From positions 1-64,000 of the forward strand of contig JAZKXV010000002.1 of assembly GCA_045611785.1 (NCBI GenBank): a DNA stretch of 64,000 nt, given 5' to 3'. Shown here one piece after another: positions 1 to 8,487 of the stretch; position 1 is the stretch's first letter, and every line of letters starts with the position of its first letter. A program made the position numbers and the translations under genes. The DNA comes from JAFTYO01 sp045611785 (GTDB lineage: Bacteria; Pseudomonadota; Alphaproteobacteria; RF32; CAG-239). The notes beneath the pieces were generated by a model, which worked only from the letters and a program-made list of their open reading frames with translations, had not been told where the DNA came from and ran no database searches.

Positions 1-234
1 GGTAACGATAGCCAACAAAATCAGAACAATGGTAACCAAGGTAACGATAACCAACAAAATCAGGGCAATGGTAACCAAGGTAACGATAGCCAACAAAATC
101 AAGGCAATGGTAACCAAGGTAACGATAGCCAACAAAATCAGAACAATGGTAACCAAGGTAACGATAACCAACAAAATCAGGGCAATGGTAACCAAGGTAA
201 CGATAGCCAACAAAATCAAGGCAATGGTAACCAA
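1..234 (+). repeat. Six 39-bp tandem repeats in a 117-bp higher-order pattern
   Basis: Six in-frame 39-bp units encode GNDSQQNQNNGNQ, GNDNQQNQGNGNQ and GNDSQQNQGNGNQ, then the same three again in the same order. Positions 1-117 and 118-234 match base for base, which points to a recent duplication of a three-unit block. The array continues to the left edge, so its full length is unknown. Confidence 0.95.
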
Positions 235-2514
235 GATGTTGAGCACGCTAATAAACCACATCCTGAAGCTCTTAACTGGGATAACTTATCTAAAGCACAA
301 CAAGATAGGCTACATGATATAATGAACTATGATGCTCGTGAATCATGTCAAATTCTAGGTATAGATTTCAAAGGAACTAATGCTTTATTGAAAGATTATC
401 AAAATGGAGAATTTACTCCAGAACAACAACAAGCTCTACTTGAATTTGCTGAAAAACGTTTAGATGTAAATGGAAAATTCCAAGATGTTGAAGGATACCC
501 ATCCGCTGCAGATATGGAAGCAGAAAGAATAGCTTGGACTGAAAAACATTATGGAAAAAATGTTCAATCTCCAGAGAATCAGACTGTTCCTCAGGATAAC
601 ACCAATCCGAACCAAACTCCGGAGAATCAGACTGTTCCTCAGGATAACACTAATCCGAACCAAACTCCAGAGAATCAAACCGTTCCTCAGGACAATACCA
701 ATCCGAACCAAACTCCAGAGAATCAAACCGTTCCTCAGGACAATACCAATCCGAACCAAACTCCGGAACTTGATTTAAGTTCATATCAAACTCTTACAAA
801 TCTTAGATTAAACCTTGGAATTGGTAGTGCCGATTATGTAATTACTGATGCAAATGGTACTGAAATATTTAATCAAACACTTCAGTTAGATGCAAACACA
901 CACATTGAAGCAAACAATTTACTTCCTCCGGCAGTTCAATCTTCTGATGGAACAGTTCATGTCGGACCTCACCAATATTCAGATACATCAGTATACTATT
1001 CTTCTATGAATAGTAACAAAATAGAATTACAAATGATTTCGGCTTGTGATGATATATACCAAACCCTTGTCGGAAAAGAAAACTTAACTCCTGGCGAACA
1101 AATCTTCATGCAAAACCATGAAGCAAATTTAGAAAGATGGGACTTAACACACACAGAAAATGGTGACTTAGCCCGCATATATTCTTGTGATGCAAGTTAT
1201 ACCAATGATAATGTTACTTATCATTTTGATAAAGATGGTCTTCATATAACAGAACAAGGAAAATTAGGTGATATAGAGGCACAAGATAAGGTTTACCAAA
1301 ACTTACAAGCAAGACAAGAAGATAATGCACATTTAGGTGTACTTGAGCTTAAGTTTATGAAAGATCATGAAGCTAACCTTCAGGAAAATAACCTAACTCA
1401 TGATCAACACGGTAACCTTGTAGCAGCTGAAAATGCAAATCTGCCACAAGAAAATGCAAACCAAGATGTAGATTTAAGTAAACTTAAATTTGATACATCT
1501 ATAAAAACACAAAACCATATTGGTTCTGCATCTTACACAATTACCGACCAAAATGGAACTCCTATCTTTGATCAAAAGATAGATATTAACGGCTCTCACT
1601 ATTTAGAGGCTAACAAGTTGTTACCATCTGAATTTAATGATAACAGTGTTATAGGTAGCGATAGGCCATCATTTGTTGACAGATCAACCATGATAACAAA
1701 ATTACAAATGGTTTCTGCTTGTGATGACATGTATCAAACTCTTGCCGGAAAAGAAAACCTTACCGATGGCGAGAGAGCATTTATGGCTCAACACGAAAGA
1801 ACTTTAGATCAATTTGGTTTAACTCATAGAGATGATGGAAGCTTAGTTCGTTTATATTCTACAGATAGAGAATATACAAACGATAATGTTACTTATCATT
1901 TTGATAAAGATGGCCTACACATAACAAAACAAGGCTTAAATGGAGACTTTAAAGCTGAAGATAAAGTATATCAAGATTTGTTAGAAAGACAAAATCCTCG
2001 TCATCAACTTGGATCTCTTGAACAAGAGTTCATTCAAGAACATGAAAAACAACTTCTTGCTCGTCATATGACACACAACGAAAACGGTAACCTCGTAAAA
2101 CTTGATGACAGCGTCAGAGTAACAGAAGATGGTGCAGCGTATAGAATACAAGCAAATATTGTTACTGAAAAACACGCATATGGCTTAGGCCAACAAGATT
2201 ATCTAAGTGATGCTAAAGCACTTTTAGGTGAAGATTCAAGAGCTTCTGAGCGCATGGAGGTAAAATCTTTCTTGATGAATGATGATATTTACAGCGACCT
2301 AAAAACAAGACTGGCAAATAATGAAACATTCACGCCTGCAGAAAAAACCGCTATAGATACATTTATGCAAAACCATGAAAAATCCGAAATAGCTATAGCT
2401 GAAAAATATGGAATTATTCGTGGTGAAGATGGAGAAATGCAAAAAGCTCCTGAACAACAAACCATTGTTACAACTAAAAACGTTACAAATACCATCGCAG
2501 GTAATACACGTTAA
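1..2514 (+). CDS. Repeat-rich Asn/Gln protein, 5' end outside window
   Basis: Frame 1 is open from the first base, so the Met at 322 is internal and the true start lies to the left. The 837 visible codons contain, in order: six 13-residue Asn/Gln/Gly repeats (1-234); a short helical stretch; four 16-residue PENQTVPQ-type repeats (571-762); and two homologous domains of about 230 residues (from about 766 and about 1465), each carrying a DNVTYHFDKDGLHIT motif. A smaller helical module, with pattern DDxYQxL, then FMxNHE, then LTHxxNG, occurs five times, starting near 1045, 1285, 1720, 1957 and 2278. No membrane segment is visible and there are few Cys. I do not recognise the family. The composition suggests a surface or secreted protein, but the N-terminus that would show a signal peptide is missing. 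A hairpin terminator follows. Confidence 0.85.
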   Translation, partial: GNDSQQNQNNGNQGNDNQQNQGNGNQGNDSQQNQGNGNQGNDSQQNQNNGNQGNDNQQNQGNGNQGNDSQQNQGNGNQDVEHANKPHPEALNWDNLSKAQQDRLHDIMNYDARESCQILGIDFKGTNALLKDYQNGEFTPEQQQALLEFAEKRLDVNGKFQDVEGYPSAADMEAERIAWTEKHYGKNVQSPENQTVPQDNTNPNQTPENQTVPQDNTNPNQTPENQTVPQDNTNPNQTPENQTVPQDNTNPNQTPELDLSSYQTLTNLRLNLGIGSADYVITDANGTEIFNQTLQLDANTHIEANNLLPPAVQSSDGTVHVGPHQYSDTSVYYSSMNSNKIELQMISACDDIYQTLVGKENLTPGEQIFMQNHEANLERWDLTHTENGDLARIYSCDASYTNDNVTYHFDKDGLHITEQGKLGDIEAQDKVYQNLQARQEDNAHLGVLELKFMKDHEANLQENNLTHDQHGNLVAAENANLPQENANQDVDLSKLKFDTSIKTQNHIGSASYTITDQNGTPIFDQKIDINGSHYLEANKLLPSEFNDNSVIGSDRPSFVDRSTMITKLQMVSACDDMYQTLAGKENLTDGERAFMAQHERTLDQFGLTHRDDGSLVRLYSTDREYTNDNVTYHFDKDGLHITKQGLNGDFKAEDKVYQDLLERQNPRHQLGSLEQEFIQEHEKQLLARHMTHNENGNLVKLDDSVRVTEDGAAYRIQANIVTEKHAYGLGQQDYLSDAKALLGEDSRASERMEVKSFLMNDDIYSDLKTRLANNETFTPAEKTAIDTFMQNHEKSEIAIAEKYGIIRGEDGEMQKAPEQQTIVTTKNVTNTIAGNTR
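571..762 (+). repeat. Four 48-bp tandem repeats
   Basis: Four in-frame copies of a 16-residue unit, PENQTVPQDNTNPNQT, begin at 571, 619, 667 and 715. Copies 3 and 4 are identical in DNA. Copies 1 and 2 differ from them at a few synonymous sites. The Pro/Asn/Gln-rich unit is likely an extended linker between folded parts of the protein. Confidence 0.95.
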
Positions 2515-2537
2515 TAAAGTAACAAATTGATATATAT

Positions 2538-2569
2538 AACCTCTCCTAACACCTTTAGGAGAGGTTTTT
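2538..2569 (+). terminator. Rho-independent terminator of the repeat protein
   Basis: A 10-bp stem (ACCTCTCCTA with TAGGAGAGGT) is followed by TTTT, 24 bases after the stop codon. Confidence 0.9.
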
Positions 2570-2570
2570 A

Positions 2571-2599
2571 TTGATTTATATCCAATTATAAGATATTAT
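2571..2599 (+). promoter_or_regulatory. Sigma-70-like promoter of the transglutaminase-like gene
   Basis: TTGATT (2571-2576), a 17-bp spacer, and TATTAT (2594-2599), about 24 bases ahead of the start codon. Confidence 0.55.
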
Positions 2600-2622
2600 A
2601 TTCGCATAACAAAGGATATAAA

Positions 2623-3318
2623 ATGCGTATACTTATTATAAAGTTTTTGTTTTTATTTAGTGTATTGTATAGCTTTAATGCTACAGCATCAGATGCCAGA
2701 CACAAATGGTATATGAATTTTGTTTCAAAAGTTCCTCAAAAAGAGGAAAGAAGTATTCAAACATTAGTTGCATATCTAAGTCGCCCAATGCAAAATGATT
2801 ACGATAAAGCACAAGCTTTTGCTTATTGGATTGCATCACACATAATTTATGATAAATTTCTTTATAGCGCAGGCGAAGTAACAAAACTCGGAAAAAAGTA
2901 TAACAAACAATCTATCAGCTCAATTCTTCAAACACGAGTCGGCTTATGCGTTGATTATGCCACATTGTTTGAAGAAATGTGTAAACAAGCAGGTATTAAA
3001 GCAGGACATATAGACGGCTACGCAGTCGATTTAAATGGAAATTTAAGTAGAACAAATATCCTTAAAAACAATGCTCACAGATGGAACTACTTTATCTATA
3101 ATAATCGTACAGTATATGTCGATCCAACATGGATGGCAAGTGGACAACTTGTTGCAAAAAGAATGATAACTGAATATAATCATAAAATGGCCATCAAAAA
3201 AAATACATTAAAAAACAGAAACTCTTGTGAAATTTACAATGTCAAACCATATTATTTCGATTTTACATATAAAGCAGAATATCGTGATATGGATGTAAAA
3301 AGAACTGAAAAAAACTAA
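2623..3318 (+). CDS. Exported transglutaminase-like cysteine protein
   Basis: The 231-residue protein starts with a signal peptide (residues 1 to about 22, ending at AxA). It carries a transglutaminase-like (papain-fold) core. The triad appears as Cys in RVGLCVDYA, His in NNAHRWNYF and Asp in VDPTWM, in the usual order and spacing. Proteins of this superfamily act as cysteine peptidases or protein crosslinkers, and the signal peptide puts this one in the periplasm or outside the cell. The substrate cannot be read from sequence. The start has an AAAGGA ribosome site. It is a single-gene unit between its own promoter and a terminator shared with the convergent gene. Confidence 0.8.
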   Translation: MRILIIKFLFLFSVLYSFNATASDARHKWYMNFVSKVPQKEERSIQTLVAYLSRPMQNDYDKAQAFAYWIASHIIYDKFLYSAGEVTKLGKKYNKQSISSILQTRVGLCVDYATLFEEMCKQAGIKAGHIDGYAVDLNGNLSRTNILKNNAHRWNYFIYNNRTVYVDPTWMASGQLVAKRMITEYNHKMAIKKNTLKNRNSCEIYNVKPYYFDFTYKAEYRDMDVKRTEKN

Positions 3319-3353
3319 AAAAGAGCCTTTCTTACAGTAAGAAAGGCTCTTTT
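3319..3353. terminator. Bidirectional terminator between convergent genes
   Basis: A perfect 14-bp stem (AAGAGCCTTTCTTA, 3321-3334) has a 3-base loop, an A-run on the left and a T-run on the right, so it can end transcription from both sides. Confidence 0.9.
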
Positions 3354-3359
3354 TTACAT

Positions 3360-3863
3360 CTAATACGGATTTGTAATCATCTTCTCAATGTAAAGATTTT
3401 TGAGCTCCTGTAGGCTGTTATCTTCACATATAATTCTCTCACCGTCTTCACTTAAGCTCTTAAATTTTTCGAGCCACAACACCAACAAGTCTCTAGAGTT
3501 GCGTCTAAGCATAAGTTCCTCTGCTTCATATCCTGGAGCGCTTTTCATGCAGGAAAGAACTCTTTCACATACACTGTGCGTACCGGACGCAAAGACCCAA
3601 TGAACATTTTCATCCCAAAAACCCCATAGGTCATGACTTTTCTGAAGAAGAGTATCCGATCCCACGACCATCAAGACTCTTTCAGAGGCTTTTTGCGGAA
3701 ACGTAACATCTAAATAATCAGAAAGCCAATCTTGAGGAGCTTCCTTAAAAAAATCTGCCTCATCTTCTTCTGAAACTTGTCCATTTTCAAGACTTCTCAA
3801 AAACATCTCAAACTTTGCACGGTTCTTCTCCTGGAGAATCTCCATCAAATCAATCTGTACCAT
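3360..3863 (-). CDS. Protein of unknown function (167 aa), single-gene unit
   Basis: I do not recognise this soluble, acidic protein. Its N-terminus is helical and rich in Glu. A central stretch (RVLMVVGSDTLLQKS) looks like a beta-strand-turn-helix, and WGFWDENVHWVFASG follows. No signal peptide or membrane segment is seen. No Shine-Dalgarno site precedes the ATG; the 5' leader is AT-rich and about 40 bases long. A near-consensus promoter lies just upstream and the shared terminator lies at the 3' end, so the gene is a self-contained unit. It appears somewhat richer in GC than the adjoining antiporter gene, which is compatible with horizontal acquisition. Confidence 0.75.
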   Translation of the reverse strand: MVQIDLMEILQEKNRAKFEMFLRSLENGQVSEEDEADFFKEAPQDWLSDYLDVTFPQKASERVLMVVGSDTLLQKSHDLWGFWDENVHWVFASGTHSVCERVLSCMKSAPGYEAEELMLRRNSRDLLVLWLEKFKSLSEDGERIICEDNSLQELKNLYIEKMITNPY

Positions 3864-3902
3864 AATTATAGTGTTTTTTAAAATAATTTAAATTTATGCT
3901 TT

Positions 3903-3931
3903 TTTATACCAAATTTACAATTTCTTGTCAA
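3903..3931 (-). promoter_or_regulatory. Near-consensus sigma-70 promoter of the 167-aa unknown gene
   Basis: On the minus strand TTGACA (3931-3926), 17 bp, then TATAAA (3908-3903). A second TTGACA lies a few bases further upstream. Confidence 0.75.
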
Positions 3932-3957
3932 TAATTATTTGTCAAATTAGACTAATT

Positions 3958-5442
3958 TTAAATTTTAACAATTGATGTGCTCATTGCATAAACAGCAACT
4001 ACAGAAACAGCAACCATTAATACAGCCATCGCAAATTCTTTTTTACTGAAAACATTTTCTTTCGGACTATTTTGTTTTCGTGCCCAAATATACACCGGAA
4101 TACCGATTGCCATAAAAATAACTGCCATTAACAAATATTCTAAACCTGCAGCATAAATTAACCATATTGCATATATAGAGCCTATAACACCAGAAAATAA
4201 GGCAGCAGAACGCTTAATATACGTCTTATTAGGATATTCATGGTCCTCGCAAATTTTCCACAAGTATGCACAACTTGACAGATATGCCGGCAAGACCATA
4301 ACTCCGGTTATACTTAACATTGTGTTCCAAGCATTATTAGAAAAATATACCAACATCATAAAAATTTGCATCAAGGCACTTGTTACCCATAAAGAAACAG
4401 AAGGTGCTTGATTTTTATTTTCTGTAGCAAATTCTTTTGGGAAAGTTCCGTTTTTAGCAGCAGCCTGCGGGATTTGTGCCGTTACCATCGTCCATGCCAA
4501 CCAACTGGATAACACGGAAATTAATAAACCGATATTCATTAACCATGATCCCCATTTGCCTACAACTTTTTCTAAAATTCCCGCCGTAGAAGGATTCGCA
4601 ATAGTAGCCAACTCTGCTTGGTTCATATAACCAAACGGCAACAAAGACAGTAAAATATATATACATAAACAGCCCATAAAACCTATTAAAGTTGCCTTTC
4701 CTACCGATTGAACCGTTTTTGCATGCTGAGACATTACAACAGCCCCTTCAATACCTATAAACGCCCACAAAGTGACTAACATTGTACTTTTAATCTGGGT
4801 AGATAAGCTTCCTAATTTGCCAATACTACTGATATTATCGCCCCAAAAATCAAATGAAAAAGTAGCACTATTAAATACAAAAAGCATAATGATTATAAAC
4901 AGTGCCAACGGAATTATTTTTCCTATTGTACCTATAAGATTTACAATTGTTGCTTGTTTAATTCCTCTTAAAACTAAATAGTTAAAGCACCATATTAAAA
5001 TCGAACCGCCTATAATTGAATATATAGTATTTCCTCCGGCAAAATACGGCGGAAAAAAATAATTTAGAGCATCCATAGTTATAACTGCATAACCTACATT
5101 TCCGCATATTTGGCATAGCCAATATGACCATCCTATCGTAAAACCTACATATGGACCAAAACCTTCACGACTATACATATATATACCGGCTGTTAAATCA
5201 GGTCTGACGTTTGATAAAATTCTAAAAGTATTAGCAATAAAGTAAACACCGAAACCTGTGATTATCCATGCCAAAAACACAGCACCGGCAGATGCACCGC
5301 TTGCCATATTTTGCGGTAAAGAATATATTCCTCCACCTATCATTGAACTTACAACTATAGCAGCCAATGCCATAACGCCTAAACCGGCGGAGTTTTTTCC
5401 CTCCGCCGTTTGTAAATTTTGAGTTGTTTCTTTTTTAAGCAT
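3958..5442 (-). CDS. aaxC: Arginine/agmatine-type antiporter (APC family)
   Basis: A 494-residue APC-superfamily transporter with about 12 hydrophobic segments. The first segment carries the IGGGIYSLPQNMA signature seen in ArcD/AdiC-like basic amino acid antiporters. It lies 14 bases downstream of a pyruvoyl-dependent arginine decarboxylase, the arrangement known for Chlamydia AaxB-AaxC, where the antiporter imports arginine and exports agmatine. By that context I infer arginine:agmatine exchange; arginine:ornithine exchange is the main alternative. An upstream in-frame TTG (5463) overlaps the decarboxylase. I prefer the ATG at 5442 because AAAAGGA sits at the right distance before it. Confidence 0.8.
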   Translation of the reverse strand: MLKKETTQNLQTAEGKNSAGLGVMALAAIVVSSMIGGGIYSLPQNMASGASAGAVFLAWIITGFGVYFIANTFRILSNVRPDLTAGIYMYSREGFGPYVGFTIGWSYWLCQICGNVGYAVITMDALNYFFPPYFAGGNTIYSIIGGSILIWCFNYLVLRGIKQATIVNLIGTIGKIIPLALFIIIMLFVFNSATFSFDFWGDNISSIGKLGSLSTQIKSTMLVTLWAFIGIEGAVVMSQHAKTVQSVGKATLIGFMGCLCIYILLSLLPFGYMNQAELATIANPSTAGILEKVVGKWGSWLMNIGLLISVLSSWLAWTMVTAQIPQAAAKNGTFPKEFATENKNQAPSVSLWVTSALMQIFMMLVYFSNNAWNTMLSITGVMVLPAYLSSCAYLWKICEDHEYPNKTYIKRSAALFSGVIGSIYAIWLIYAAGLEYLLMAVIFMAIGIPVYIWARKQNSPKENVFSKKEFAMAVLMVAVSVVAVYAMSTSIVKI

Positions 5443-5456
5443 TCTTGTATCCTTTT

Positions 5457-6038
5457 CTAACAAACAACAGGATCTGCATATTCAAAATTCAAAAATCCTA
5501 AACATGTTAAGCAATATCCGAATTGTTCTGTAATATTCAAATAATTATGGAACATTTCAAATTCGCTGTGTTTTTCAACTCCCCTAATATCAAGCTCATG
5601 TTGTAAAGATTTATTAAGCCACATTCTTGCGTGTCCTTGTGCAATTTCATCATCTATTTGCGTATCAAAAAACTCAACATATTCAGCTGCCCAACCACCA
5701 ATAAGTTCACCATTTTTATCTTTACCCCAACAAATTCCGACGCCTGTTGCAATGGCTTTATGCTCATCTCTTGAAGCTCCGTGTCCTGCCATAATTACTT
5801 CTAACACAGCACCATGCTTAAACTGATTTACAACCTTATCAACACTTACAATGTTACCATATAACTCCTTAGGTAAAACTGATGTATATGGCACAACGTT
5901 AAAATTTTCGATTTTGGCTTGCATTAATGCTGAATCATAACAAAAAGTTTCAAATGGTTGTGGCGGAATGCCATCATTTGCTTGACCGGCACCGCCTGTT
6001 TGAAACGCAAGTATAGGATAACGAACACCTTGTATCAT
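5457..6038 (-). CDS. aaxB: Pyruvoyl-dependent arginine decarboxylase
   Basis: This 193-residue protein matches the pyruvoyl-dependent arginine decarboxylase family, which converts arginine to agmatine plus CO2 and consumes a proton. The proenzyme of this family cleaves itself before a Ser that becomes the pyruvoyl group. Here the site reads VVPYTSVLP with Thr52-Ser53, the same residues and numbering reported for Chlamydia AaxB; archaeal homologues use Ser-Ser. The GHGASRDEHKA and GVGICWGKD segments also fit the family. AAGGAG precedes the ATG. The antiporter follows in the same operon. The pair can serve acid resistance or arginine uptake from a host. Confidence 0.85.
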   Translation of the reverse strand: MIQGVRYPILAFQTGGAGQANDGIPPQPFETFCYDSALMQAKIENFNVVPYTSVLPKELYGNIVSVDKVVNQFKHGAVLEVIMAGHGASRDEHKAIATGVGICWGKDKNGELIGGWAAEYVEFFDTQIDDEIAQGHARMWLNKSLQHELDIRGVEKHSEFEMFHNYLNITEQFGYCLTCLGFLNFEYADPVVC

Positions 6039-6060
6039 AAATTTACTCCTTAAAATTATG

Positions 6061-6109
6061 TTTTTTCAATACGCAAATTACTTAATTTTAATGAGCCTTT
6101 TTTCAATAC
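6061..6109 (-). promoter_or_regulatory. 12-bp direct repeat upstream of aaxB
   Basis: GTATTGAAAAAA occurs twice on the minus strand (6072-6061 and 6109-6098), 37 bp apart, in the leader or promoter region of the arginine decarboxylase. It may be an operator, but AT-rich sequence makes chance repeats possible. Confidence 0.35.
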
Positions 6110-6166
6110 ACTTAGAACTAAATTTTATATGCAACCGTTCATATTTTCTTGATATAAATTTTGCAT

Positions 6167-6194
6167 CAAAAAAGTGCTGATAAATGTCAGCACT
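6167..6194 (-). terminator. Terminator of hfq-hflX
   Basis: An 8-bp stem (AGTGCTGA with TCAGCACT) is followed by TTTTTT on the minus strand, downstream of hflX. Confidence 0.85.
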
Positions 6195-6224
6195 CATAAC
6201 ACATCTTTTTATAACATTTTGAGC

Positions 6225-7529
6225 TTAATCTAAATTAATGTCAAACAATTTAACTAACCTTTGAGAATTTGCTTCATTTACTTTGATATTAAAAATCAAT
6301 TTATCATCTATTGTATCTTTTTGCAAAACCACCGCATTGCTATAAAGCCAAGATTGTAACTTTCCATCTGAAGGATCAACTTCTATGGCATATTGTTTAT
6401 AACCTGCAGAAAGTATCTTATCTATGCTTAAGCACAACTCTTTACACCCCTGCCCTGTTAATGCAGACATCGGAATAATTTCTTTTGACTGATTGGCAAT
6501 TTTGTTTTCTAAAATATTTTTATCTTCTTCGCTTAATAAATCTACTTTATTTAACACCTCAATATAATTTGGCATATTTTCAATATTCTTAAGGCCAATA
6601 TTTTCCAATACGGATAAAACATCTTTTCTTTGCAAAGAGGTATCTTCGTTAGATATATCTCTAACATGAATAACTACATCTGCCTCTAAAACTTCTTCTA
6701 AAGTAGACCGAAAAGCCATGATAAGTTCATGCGGCAAATCTGAAATAAATCCAACCGTATCTGAGAAAATAACCTCATTTCCCGATGGAAGTTTAATTTT
6801 TCTTAAAGTAGGATCCAGCGTTGCAAACAACATATCTTTAGCTAGAACAGATGCCCCTGATAACATATTAAACAATGTAGATTTTCCTGCATTTGTATAA
6901 CCTACAATTGCCGCTATAGGATATGGAACTTTTCGACGATTTCCTCTTTGCAAATGACGTGTATTTTTAACCTTTTCCAATTCTTTTTTAATTTTTATGA
7001 TTTTTTCATCAATAATACGTCTGTCTAATTCTATTTGCTTTTCTCCTGGCCCGCCTAAAAAGCCTGCACCACCTCTTTGACGCTCTAAGTGTGTCCAGCT
7101 CCTAACCAAACGAGAACGTTGATACGTCAAATGAGCAAGCTCAACTTGAAGTTTACCTTCATTAGTGTTTGCTCGCTCACCGAAAATTTCTAAAATAAGA
7201 GCTGTTCTATCAATAACTTTTACATCAAGTTCTTTTTCTAAATTACGTTGTTGTATTGGTGACAACAAAGCATCAACAATCATTAAGGTAATTTGGTTCT
7301 CTACAAAAAAAGGTTTAAACTTTTCAATAAAACCTTTAGAAAAATATGTAGAAGGCTTAATGCTTTTTAATTTAATTACTTCAGAATGTACCACATCTAA
7401 ATCTATTGCATAAGCCAAACCGACTATTTCAGCCAAGCGACTACTTTCTGACATATCCTTTTTGGCATCTGCCACATTAGGGCAAATCACACAAGTATTT
7501 TCAGATTTTTGTGATAATGTATCTTGCAA
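6225..7529 (-). CDS. hflX: GTPase HflX
   Basis: A ribosome-associated GTPase of the HflX family, which splits or rescues stalled ribosomes. It has the N-terminal HflX domain, the Gly-rich linker (GGAGFLGGPGEKQ) and a G domain with GYTNAGKST near residue 208, DTVGF and NKVD. The start is TTG at 7529, three bases after the hfq stop. The next ATG (7457) would remove residues that align with the family N-terminus and has poor ribosome-site spacing, so I keep TTG. Tight coupling to hfq is the common proteobacterial arrangement. Family length is typical (434 aa). Confidence 0.95.
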   Translation of the reverse strand: MQDTLSQKSENTCVICPNVADAKKDMSESSRLAEIVGLAYAIDLDVVHSEVIKLKSIKPSTYFSKGFIEKFKPFFVENQITLMIVDALLSPIQQRNLEKELDVKVIDRTALILEIFGERANTNEGKLQVELAHLTYQRSRLVRSWTHLERQRGGAGFLGGPGEKQIELDRRIIDEKIIKIKKELEKVKNTRHLQRGNRRKVPYPIAAIVGYTNAGKSTLFNMLSGASVLAKDMLFATLDPTLRKIKLPSGNEVIFSDTVGFISDLPHELIMAFRSTLEEVLEADVVIHVRDISNEDTSLQRKDVLSVLENIGLKNIENMPNYIEVLNKVDLLSEEDKNILENKIANQSKEIIPMSALTGQGCKELCLSIDKILSAGYKQYAIEVDPSDGKLQSWLYSNAVVLQKDTIDDKLIFNIKVNEANSQRLVKLFDINLD

Positions 7530-7532
7530 AGT

Positions 7533-7751
7533 TTAATCTTCTACCACATCAACTGATGTACTAGGCATAATGGTTGAAACTGCATGCTTATATACAAGCT
7601 GAGTATGACCATCTCTGCGCAACAACAGTGATGTTTCATCAAAAAATGTAATTACACCTTGAAGTTTAACACCGTTAATTAAAAAAACAGTAACGGCAAT
7701 TTTGTTTTCTTTAATATCATTTAAAAAATCAGCTAAAGTGTTTTTAGTCAT
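7533..7751 (-). CDS. hfq: RNA chaperone Hfq
   Basis: A 72-residue Sm-like protein that forms a hexameric ring and helps small RNAs pair with mRNAs. The Sm1 region (VTVFLINGVKLQG, FDETSLLLRR) and the Sm2 motif (VYKHAVSTIMP) are both clear. The C-terminal tail is very short, as in other compact alphaproteobacterial Hfq proteins. The proximal-face Tyr-Lys-His triplet is kept. It is the first gene of the hfq-hflX operon. Its presence implies sRNA regulation in this organism. Confidence 0.97.
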   Translation of the reverse strand: MTKNTLADFLNDIKENKIAVTVFLINGVKLQGVITFFDETSLLLRRDGHTQLVYKHAVSTIMPSTSVDVVED

Positions 7752-7859
7752 TGTAATAATACCTTTATTGTAGTTATTTTTATTGCACCATTATAGAATA
7801 AGCACAATTATATCTATATGTAAAGAATCTATTTTCAATAAGGGGATAACTTCAATTAC

Positions 7860-8300
7860 TTAATATATATTTTTGTAACGTTTTTTTGCTTTCTTAATAC
7901 CGCGTTCATCATGTGCTTTTCTGATAACCATGATAATAGCCAAAACAAAGGAAGCCGGTATACTAAATTCATATATTTCGATATATGTAACAACAAAGTT
8001 GTACCAATTTTCAGGTATACCATTTGTAAATGTTGCTATCTTAAAATTAAGCGGAATAGACACATAAGGTACCCAACCAATCCATGATAAAAATGTATAT
8101 GTTTTAGGATTGTTTTTAACAAAATCAGCATTTGTTTCTGTCATTGGAAAAATAAATAGAACACAACTGATAAACAAAAACAAAAGATATAAAATATATA
8201 CAGCCCAAGAAGATCCTGAATATTTAAAATATTCAAAGAACAACAAAAAAGGTTGGAAGATTCCACCTATAATTAAACACTGTCTAATTCTATTTTGCAT
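7860..8300 (-). CDS. Small integral membrane protein, unknown function
   Basis: The 146-residue protein has about four hydrophobic segments (around residues 8-25, 31-52, 68-85 and 108-128) and a basic C-terminal tail (RKAHDERGIKKAKKRYK). I recognise no family. It is transcribed alone, divergent from the alpha/beta hydrolase gene. The topology rule of positive charges inside suggests a cytoplasmic C-terminus. Function unknown. Confidence 0.7.
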   Translation of the reverse strand: MQNRIRQCLIIGGIFQPFLLFFEYFKYSGSSWAVYILYLLFLFISCVLFIFPMTETNADFVKNNPKTYTFLSWIGWVPYVSIPLNFKIATFTNGIPENWYNFVVTYIEIYEFSIPASFVLAIIMVIRKAHDERGIKKAKKRYKNIY

Positions 8301-8487
8301 AGATCCTCTCGTAAAACATTTTTACCCTAAGCTACACCCAAAGTATTAATAAATGTATAAAATATAGTCATATATAGTAAAAAATGTTTCCGAATAAACA
8401 CTTTTTGCTAACTTATCAACATGAAAGCATTACAGATAACGACATCTGTTTTAATTAACATAAAGCTTAAAAGCAACCGCCTACATA

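Noticed and set aside
1..234. Regular repeat array that could suggest CRISPR
   Set aside because: The repeats are contiguous with no unique spacers and lie inside a coding frame.
29..322. Open frame of 97 codons over the left-edge repeats
   Set aside because: It is a shifted reading of the 39-bp repeats. The Asn/Gln-rich frame runs uninterrupted into the large gene and is the real one.
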